From the NCBI RefSeq assembly GCF_008704205.1, contig NZ_VXLC01000040.1, forward strand, positions 1-64,000: a stretch of 64,000 nucleotides of DNA, read 5' to 3'. The position numbers and the translations under genes were made by a program. This document shows positions 58,847-64,000 of the stretch, in pieces (the first letter of the stretch is position 1; each line of letters begins with the position of its first letter). Under the pieces are notes generated by a model that made no database searches, was not told where the DNA came from, and saw only the letters and a program-made list of their open reading frames with translations. The stretch comes from Nocardia colli (GTDB lineage Bacteria > Actinomycetota > Actinomycetes > Mycobacteriales > Mycobacteriaceae).

Positions 58847-59545
58847 ATGGACATTCGGCGCTGGGTCGTCGGCGCGCTCGTGGCGATGTGCGCTGCCGGG
58901 TGCGCTCAACTCGGCGTCGGCCCGGTCGCACCCGCGCCGGGTAGTCCGACCAGGGCCGAGTTGGAGCAGTTGCTGGCCGGGGTGCGAGTGGTGCCGGATC
59001 GGCCGCATCCCGGCGGTTACGAGCGTGGATGCAAGGCGGGACAGGGGTGCGTGTTCGGTCCGGCTTGGACCGATGACAACGACGGGCCCGGCGGGCACGA
59101 TGGCTGCGATACCCGGAACAATGTGCTGGCCAGGCAGCTCGCAGAGGTGAGTTTCCGGCCGGGGACGCGTGATTGCGTGGTTGTCGGGGGCACGTTGAAC
59201 GATCCGTATACCGGCAAACAGATCCCGTTCAAGAAGGCCGATGCCAACGACGTGCAGATCGACCATGTCTTTCCGCTGGCTGCCGCCTGGGATCTGGGCG
59301 CGGCGGGCTGGCCGCCCGAGCGTCGCATCCGGTTCGCCAACGACCTCGACTTCAACCTGCTCGCCACCGACGGGCGCACCAACGAGGCCAAGGGTGACAA
59401 GACCCCTGCCCAATGGCTGCCACCTGCGCGCGCGAACCACTGCTTCTACGCGGGCAAGTACTTGACCGTGGCCGTGCAATACGAGCTGGCACTGACCGAA
59501 GCGGACAGTCTTGCGCTGCAAGGTGTGGCGCGTACGTGCCCTTGA
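58847..59545 (+). CDS. Lipoprotein HNH-type nuclease (DUF1524)
   Basis: 232 aa from ATG 58847. Signal ends in a lipobox CAAGC (VVGALVAMCAAGC), so the protein is a lipidated surface protein. The C-terminal DUF1524/GmrSD-type domain has the HNH core: IDHVFPLAAAWDLGA, then RIRFANDLDFNLLATDGRTN and NEAKGDKTPAQWLPP. This combination is known in actinobacteria as secreted nucleases, probably for nucleic-acid scavenging or competition. No immunity partner is obvious. Confidence 0.9.
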   Translation: MDIRRWVVGALVAMCAAGCAQLGVGPVAPAPGSPTRAELEQLLAGVRVVPDRPHPGGYERGCKAGQGCVFGPAWTDDNDGPGGHDGCDTRNNVLARQLAEVSFRPGTRDCVVVGGTLNDPYTGKQIPFKKADANDVQIDHVFPLAAAWDLGAAGWPPERRIRFANDLDFNLLATDGRTNEAKGDKTPAQWLPPARANHCFYAGKYLTVAVQYELALTEADSLALQGVARTCP

Positions 59546-59613
59546 GCATCGGCGAACTGGGCAAGCCGTCGAATTGTCTTGCCGCTGCGGAACTCAACCC
59601 TGAGATCGCATCG

Positions 59614-60210
59614 TCACCGAGCTCGGGTGGCGCACAGGTGTGCGGTGATCAGTGTTTCGAGCAGTACGTCGAGGTCCGGCCAGGGAAAGCTGGGGCGATC
59701 CTGGCGCAACGTGATCAGGCCGTGCATCGCGGCCCAGAGGCAGGTGGCGGTAGCGGTCGGATCCGCGCTGCCGCACGCCTCGACGGCATCCACTAGCCGA
59801 CGGAAGACCGGCAGGCCTGGCAGCTGAGCATCGGTCGGCTCCCAACCGGGCGTGCCCGCTGTGCCGAACAGAACTCGGTAGTGGCCCGGATTCCGGAGGC
59901 CGTATTCGCAGTAGGCACGGCATATTCGGGCGAGGCGAGCAGGTCCGTCGGCCGCGTCCGCGACCGAAAGCGCGGTCCGCAGCTCGGCGAATCGAACCTC
60001 GTACACCGCCGTGAGCAGGTCGCGTCGATCGGCGAAGTGCAGATAGACACTCTGCGGCGCAATGCCCACCGCACGCGCCACGGCACGCAACGACAGCGCG
60101 TCCTGTCCATCCAGGGTTTCCAGCAATCCGCTCGCCGCGGCCACGATTTCGTCGCGCAGACGGGCACCGTCGCCGCGTCGATTGCGATTCCTGGAAGCTT
60201 TTGCCTGCAC
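59614..60210 (-). CDS. TetR family regulator
   Basis: 198 aa, GTG start. HTH: LSLRAVARAVGIAPQSVYLHFADRR (split here as LRAVARAVGIAPQSVYLHF); C-terminal domain is of the WHG/TetR_C type (GHYRVLFGTAGTPGWEP). Divergent from the MBL hydrolase gene, with an inverted repeat in the shared promoter region at 60233-60258. Confidence 0.92.
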   Translation of the reverse strand: MQAKASRNRNRRGDGARLRDEIVAAASGLLETLDGQDALSLRAVARAVGIAPQSVYLHFADRRDLLTAVYEVRFAELRTALSVADAADGPARLARICRAYCEYGLRNPGHYRVLFGTAGTPGWEPTDAQLPGLPVFRRLVDAVEACGSADPTATATCLWAAMHGLITLRQDRPSFPWPDLDVLLETLITAHLCATRAR

Positions 60211-60232
60211 CTTGACAGGGTAACAAGACGAG

Positions 60233-60258
60233 TGTCCACTTAATAGTATCAGTAGACA
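60233..60258. promoter_or_regulatory. TetR-type operator between tetR and the MBL hydrolase gene
   Basis: TGTCCACT (60233-60240) and AGTAGACA (60251-60258) are inverted, 7 of 8 pairs matching, around TAATAGTATC. The centre contains TAGTAT / TACTAT, usable as a -10 on either strand, so binding would block both promoters. Confidence 0.65.
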
Positions 60259-60279
60259 GCCGTCTGGTTAGGAATCTCT

Positions 60280-61026
60280 ATGTCCGTCAGCGTGACTCGC
60301 ATCGTCCACGCCAGCGTCCTGCTCGATTTCGGTGGCGCCAGAATCCTCACCGATCCCTGGTTTTCCGAGCGCCCCTTCTACCACCAGGGCGAGCCGCGCA
60401 GCATCGCCACCGCGGCCGACCTGCCCGAGCTGGCAGGCATTGCGATCAGCCACGCCCATTACGACCATTGCGACCTGAACGCGCTGCGTGCTTACCCGGA
60501 CAAAAACGTCCCGTTCGCGGTCGTACGCGGACTCGCAAAAGCGGTACACGCGGCCGGATTCAGCAATGTGATCGAGCTGGATCCATGGCAGCGAACCCAG
60601 CTCGGCCCAGTCGAGGTGACCGCCACACCCGCCAGCCACGGCGTCCCCGAAATCACTTTCGTCCTGCGCGCCGACAACCACAGCGTCTTCTTCGGCGCCG
60701 ACACCCTGCGCATCGCCGAACTAGACGACATCGCTCAGCGCTTCCCCACGGTGGACTTGGCCCTGCTCCCCATCAACGGCCTGCGCATCCGTCCCGCCTT
60801 CAACCGCAAGGTAGTGATGGACGCCGCCGACGCCGCCGACCTCACCCGCGCCCTGCGCCCCCGCCTGGCGGTCCCCATCCACTACGCCTTCACCAGCGGT
60901 CCCCTCGGTGACCGCGTGATGACCAAAGCGACCCGAGACCCCGCGCGGTACCGCGACGCCGCCGCCGACCTGGCCCCCGACACCACCGTGCACATTCTCC
61001 CGCCCGGCCGGTCATTGCGCCTCTGA
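60280..61026 (+). CDS. MBL-fold metal-dependent hydrolase (UlaG-like)
   Basis: 248 aa. Zinc motif SHAHYDHCD (residues 54-62 region), later histidines ATPASHGVPE and the aspartate FFGADTLR, and C-terminal VPIHYAFTSG complete a metallo-beta-lactamase site. Resembles UlaG/lactonase-like hydrolases of the beta-lactamase superfamily; substrate unknown. Divergent from its likely regulator. Confidence 0.9.
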   Translation: MSVSVTRIVHASVLLDFGGARILTDPWFSERPFYHQGEPRSIATAADLPELAGIAISHAHYDHCDLNALRAYPDKNVPFAVVRGLAKAVHAAGFSNVIELDPWQRTQLGPVEVTATPASHGVPEITFVLRADNHSVFFGADTLRIAELDDIAQRFPTVDLALLPINGLRIRPAFNRKVVMDAADAADLTRALRPRLAVPIHYAFTSGPLGDRVMTKATRDPARYRDAAADLAPDTTVHILPPGRSLRL

Positions 61027-61072
61027 GTCATCGAGCGAGCCGGCCGGAATCCGCCGCGGCCGATACCGAGGG

Positions 61073-61891
61073 TCAGCTTCCGGTCGCGACCGGTCGCTTC
61101 GGATCGTTCGACCACTGCGACCAGGAACCCGGGTACAGCGCCGCCTCGATACCGACGACGGCGAGCGCCGCGACCTGATGGGCCGCGGTCACGCCGGAGC
61201 CGCAGTAGACCGCGACCGGTTCCGCGGTGAATCCGGCGAACCGGTCACGCAGTTCGGCCGGGGCCCGGAAACGCCCGTTGGCGTCGAGGTTTTCGGCGGT
61301 CGGGGCGCTGATCGCGCCGGGGATGTGCCCGGCCCGCGGGTCGATCGGCTCGATCTCGCCGCGGTAGCGCTCGCCCGCGCGGGCATCGAGCAGCACGCCG
61401 CGCCAGCGGGCGGCCGCGTCGGCATCGATGACCTTCAGGTGGCCCGGGCTCAGTTCGACATCGCCGGGTTCCGGATCGGGCTCGGTGCCGGTGGCGAGCT
61501 CGTCGCCGGAGTTCGTCCAGCCGGGCAGTCCGCCGTCGAGGATGCGCACGTCGGCGATGCCCGCCCAGCGCAGCAGCCACCAGGCGCGGGCCGCGGCCAT
61601 GCCGCCGGTCGCGTCGTAGACCACCACCGGGTCACCGTTGCGGATGCCCCAGCTGCGCGCACATCGCTGCAACTGCGCGATGTCCGGCAGCGGATGCCTG
61701 CCGCGGGCCGGCGAGGGCGGCGCGGCCAGCTCGGTCTCCATGTCGACGAAGACCGCGCCAGGGATGTGGCCGTCCAGATAGTGTTGCGGGCCGTCCGGGT
61801 CACCCAGCGCCCAGCGGACGTCCAGCAGGCGAACCCGCTTGTCCGGCAACGCCTCCCGAAGCTCCACCGGCGAGATCAGTACCGCGCTCAA
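61073..61891 (-). CDS. sseA: Sulfurtransferase (3-mercaptopyruvate/thiosulfate type)
   Basis: 272 aa with two rhodanese domains. N-terminal inactive domain (LLDVRWALGDPDGPQHYLDG, GHIPGAVFVDMET) and C-terminal domain with catalytic Cys230 in YCGSGVTA. The CG-S-GVT active loop is the mercaptopyruvate form, rather than CRKGVT of thiosulfate sulfurtransferase. Transfers sulfane sulfur to cyanide or thiol acceptors. Monocistronic, convergent with the MBL gene. Confidence 0.92.
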   Translation of the reverse strand: MSAVLISPVELREALPDKRVRLLDVRWALGDPDGPQHYLDGHIPGAVFVDMETELAAPPSPARGRHPLPDIAQLQRCARSWGIRNGDPVVVYDATGGMAAARAWWLLRWAGIADVRILDGGLPGWTNSGDELATGTEPDPEPGDVELSPGHLKVIDADAAARWRGVLLDARAGERYRGEIEPIDPRAGHIPGAISAPTAENLDANGRFRAPAELRDRFAGFTAEPVAVYCGSGVTAAHQVAALAVVGIEAALYPGSWSQWSNDPKRPVATGS

Positions 61892-62142
61892 CCCAGGCTC
61901 CTAGTCCAGTAATCGCACCTTCGCGCACCGAATACCCACCACCCTACGCATCTGAGCTGCGCAATGTGGCTGCACCCCAGCGCTACTCGCCGGTAAGAAC
62001 GGCCGGGACGGGCGATCGGACCGCCAGGTCGCCGGGCAATGCGCCGCGGTGAACGCCCTGGTCGCGATCATTCGGCAATTCGGTCCAGTTTCGGCCGACT
62101 GGCCCGTGACGGACCAGTCCAGTTGCGGGCAGGATCGCCACA

Positions 62143-63363
62143 ATGTCGAACGTTTCCCCGGCCACCGCGGCGCCCGCCGAGCCGGAATCCCCCGTTGCCC
62201 CCGAGGCCGGGCGCGCCCAGGCGATCGGCGCGGGCGTCGTCACCGCGCTGGTGGGTTTCACCAGCTCGTTCGCCGTGGTGTTGAGCGGACTGAACGCGGT
62301 CGGCGCGAACGCGGCCCAGGCCGCCTCCGGGTTGCTCGCGCTGTGCGTGACGCAGGCGATCGGCATGGTGCTGCTCAGTTACCGATACCGGATGCCGATC
62401 ACGCTGGCCTGGTCCACGCCCGGCGCGGCGCTGCTGGCGAGCACCGGCGCGGTGGCAGGGGGCTGGCCCGCCGCGGTCGGCGCGTTCGCGATCGCCGGGG
62501 TGTTGATCGTGATCACCGGCGTGTGGCAGCGGCTGGGCCGGCTGGTGGCCGCGATTCCGGTGGAGATCGCGCAGGCCATGCTGGCCGGCGTGCTGCTGCC
62601 GCTGTGCCTGGCGCCGGTGAAGGCGGTGCCGGCCAGCCCGGCGGTGGTGATTCCGGTGATCCTGGTATGGCTGGTGCTGCAACGAGTGGCCAAGCGCTGG
62701 GCGGTGATCGCGGCGTTCGGCACGGCGGCCGTCGGCTCCGGCATCAGTATTGCCGTGCAGCACAAGCATCTCGACTTCGCCGCGATGGTGCCCTCGGTGG
62801 AACTGACGCTGCCGCAATGGAATTGGCAGGCGATGATCGGCGTCGCGATACCGCTCTACATCGTCACCATGGCGTCGCAGAACATCCCCGGCACCGCGGT
62901 CATGAAATCCTTTGGCTACCAAGTCCCTTGGCGGGCCGCGATGACCGTCACCGGCATCGGCACGATCATCGGCGCGGCCGCGGGCGGGCACGCGATCAAT
63001 CTGGCCGCGATCAGCGCCGCCCTCTCGGCCGCCCCGTCGGCGCACCCCGACCCGAAGAAGCGCTGGATCGCTACCTTCACCTCGGGCGTCATCTACTTCG
63101 TCGTCGCCCTCGGCTCGGCCGCTCTGGTCACCTTCATCGCCGTCGCACCCAGGGGTGTCCTGGAAACCGTTGCGGGCCTTGCCCTTCTGGCCACGCTCGC
63201 CGCAGCGTTGACCGGCGCCCTCAGCTCCGAAAAACACCGCGAGGCGGGCATCATCACCTTCCTGATCGCCGCCTCCGGGGTAGGTTTCCTCGGCATCGGC
63301 GCCGCCTTCTGGGCGCTCATCGCGGGACTGGTGGTCCGCAGGGTGCTCGCTCTGCGCGACTGA
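62143..63363 (+). CDS. benE: BenE family benzoate/H+ symporter
   Basis: 406-aa inner-membrane transporter with about 12 hydrophobic helices. BenE family features: GFTSSFAVVLSGLNAVGANA near the N-terminus, PITLAWSTPGAALLA, and ASQNIPGTAVMKSFGYQVPW. Suggested to import benzoate or similar aromatics, but no benzoate catabolic genes are near, so the substrate is open. Ends 13 bp before the convergent NCS2 permease. Confidence 0.92.
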   Translation: MSNVSPATAAPAEPESPVAPEAGRAQAIGAGVVTALVGFTSSFAVVLSGLNAVGANAAQAASGLLALCVTQAIGMVLLSYRYRMPITLAWSTPGAALLASTGAVAGGWPAAVGAFAIAGVLIVITGVWQRLGRLVAAIPVEIAQAMLAGVLLPLCLAPVKAVPASPAVVIPVILVWLVLQRVAKRWAVIAAFGTAAVGSGISIAVQHKHLDFAAMVPSVELTLPQWNWQAMIGVAIPLYIVTMASQNIPGTAVMKSFGYQVPWRAAMTVTGIGTIIGAAAGGHAINLAAISAALSAAPSAHPDPKKRWIATFTSGVIYFVVALGSAALVTFIAVAPRGVLETVAGLALLATLAAALTGALSSEKHREAGIITFLIAASGVGFLGIGAAFWALIAGLVVRRVLALRD

Positions 63364-63373
63364 CCCGGGCCGG

Positions 63374-64000
63374 TCAGGCGGGCGCCGGAGCGGACGGGGT
63401 CGGAGTGGCCCTGTCGCGGTGGGCTTTTGGCTCGGTGCCGGTCGGATGCTCGACTGTTGTCGGGATGGAACCGCTTCGCGCGAGCACGCCCAGTTTGGTG
63501 TGGTTGAAGAGCAGGTTGAGTGTGAAAGCTGTTACCGCGCCGAGGGTTATGCCGCTGGTCAGCAGGATCTGCGCGGAGGAAGAGAAGTGGACGAACATGT
63601 CCTTCGCCATCACCGGCAGCAGGCCCACACCGAGCGCGGTGGCGACGATGGTCGCGTTGACCCGGTCGGCGAGATCGGCTTTACGCAGGGTGTCGATGCC
63701 GACGATGGCGATCGTGGCGAACAGCACCAGCCCGACGCCGCCCACCACCGGCTGCGGCACCGCCGCGACGATCGCGCCGAAACGGGGCAACAGCCCGAGC
63801 AGGACCAGGATCGCGCCGCTGGTGGCGGTGACGTAGCGGCTGAAGACCCGGGTGGCGGCGACAGCGCCGACGTTCTGGTTGAAGATCGTGTCGACGAACG
63901 CGGTGAACACGCCGCCGAGCACGCCGGAGAGTCCGTCGCCGACCAGGCCACGCGCCAAATCGCCCTTGCTGATCGGCTTTCCGGTGATCTCGCTGATCGC
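63374..64000 (-). CDS. NCS2 family purine (xanthine/uric acid) permease, 5-prime part outside window
   Basis: Only the C-terminal about 208 residues lie in the window; the frame is open through the right edge, so the start is beyond it. The NAT signature NQNVGAVAATRVFSRYV places it in the nucleobase-cation symporter-2 family, xanthine/urate branch. Helices PVVGGVGLVLFATIAIVGI and ILLTSGITLGAVTAFTLNLL follow, then a polar tail rich in Thr/Pro/Ala. Substrate not fixed by sequence. Confidence 0.9.
   Translation of the reverse strand, partial: AISEITGKPISKGDLARGLVGDGLSGVLGGVFTAFVDTIFNQNVGAVAATRVFSRYVTATSGAILVLLGLLPRFGAIVAAVPQPVVGGVGLVLFATIAIVGIDTLRKADLADRVNATIVATALGVGLLPVMAKDMFVHFSSSAQILLTSGITLGAVTAFTLNLLFNHTKLGVLARSGSIPTTVEHPTGTEPKAHRDRATPTPSAPAPA

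Noticed and set aside
1..64000. CRISPR arrays, insertion sequences, phage genes or integrase/att sites
   Set aside because: No regularly spaced identical repeats, transposase, integrase or tRNA-end duplication was seen; the two tRNA genes have no adjacent integrase.

Overview
The window is a high-GC actinobacterial chromosome segment. Gene content and order (argS, lysA, hom, thrC, thrB, rho, rpmE, prfA, prmC, tsaC, wecA, atpI, atpBEFHAGDC, a DUF2550 gene, a PduO-type adenosyltransferase, murA, then rRNA-type promoters leaving the window) match the corresponding block of mycobacteria and nocardiae. Separate b and delta ATP-synthase subunits argue against Mycobacterium, where they are fused. 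A Nocardia-like member of the Mycobacteriales is the best guess from sequence alone.

Layout. 1-1700: tandem promoters pointing left out of the window (probably for an rRNA operon) and murA. 1700-3085: cobalamin adenosyltransferase, DUF2550 protein, and the strong ATP-synthase operon terminator. 3086-12100: full F1Fo operon with atpI and wecA. 12100-15210: tsaC, prmC, prfA, rpmE (translation functions). 15800-24913: rho and the threonine/lysine block with argS. 25028-34118: DUF3105/DUF305 membrane proteins, tRNA-Arg(CCG), small secreted proteins, a CPBP protease, a Tat-type metallophosphoesterase, tRNA-Cys(GCA), a MarR regulator, an actin/Hsp70-fold protein and an enoyl-CoA hydratase. 34483-39148: valine-catabolic operon mmsA-fadE-hibch-mmsB. 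39404-44817: DUF2157 protein, a 0.5-kb degenerate repeat array and a tightly overlapping four-gene operon of undescribed envelope proteins. 45054-48269: fused isobutyryl-CoA mutase icmF. 48275-64000: accessory region with three TetR regulators and their probable operators, a Baeyer-Villiger-type monooxygenase, a metal-receptor protein, the SWIM/HelZ helicase pair, a lipoprotein nuclease, an MBL hydrolase, a sulfurtransferase, BenE and a truncated NCS2 permease.

Functional links. Isobutyryl-CoA from valine is either oxidised by FadE, (hydratase), HIBCH, MmsB and MmsA to propionyl-CoA, or interconverted with butyryl-CoA by B12-dependent IcmF. The mmsA and icmF promoters carry the same 18-nt element (14 of 18 identical, same orientation to the gene), suggesting one regulator for both branches. 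The PduO adenosyltransferase at the left end could supply AdoCbl to IcmF.

Most novel signals: (1) a dispersed 26-27 codon mini-ORF cassette (M-S/N-E-R-S-E-R ... E-P-S-x-S-E) present three times, each time ending in a 4-nt start/stop overlap with the next gene and carrying an SD-like end; (2) the four-gene envelope operon with two paralogous secreted proteins and a membrane protein built by internal duplication; (3) the degenerate repeat array beside it.
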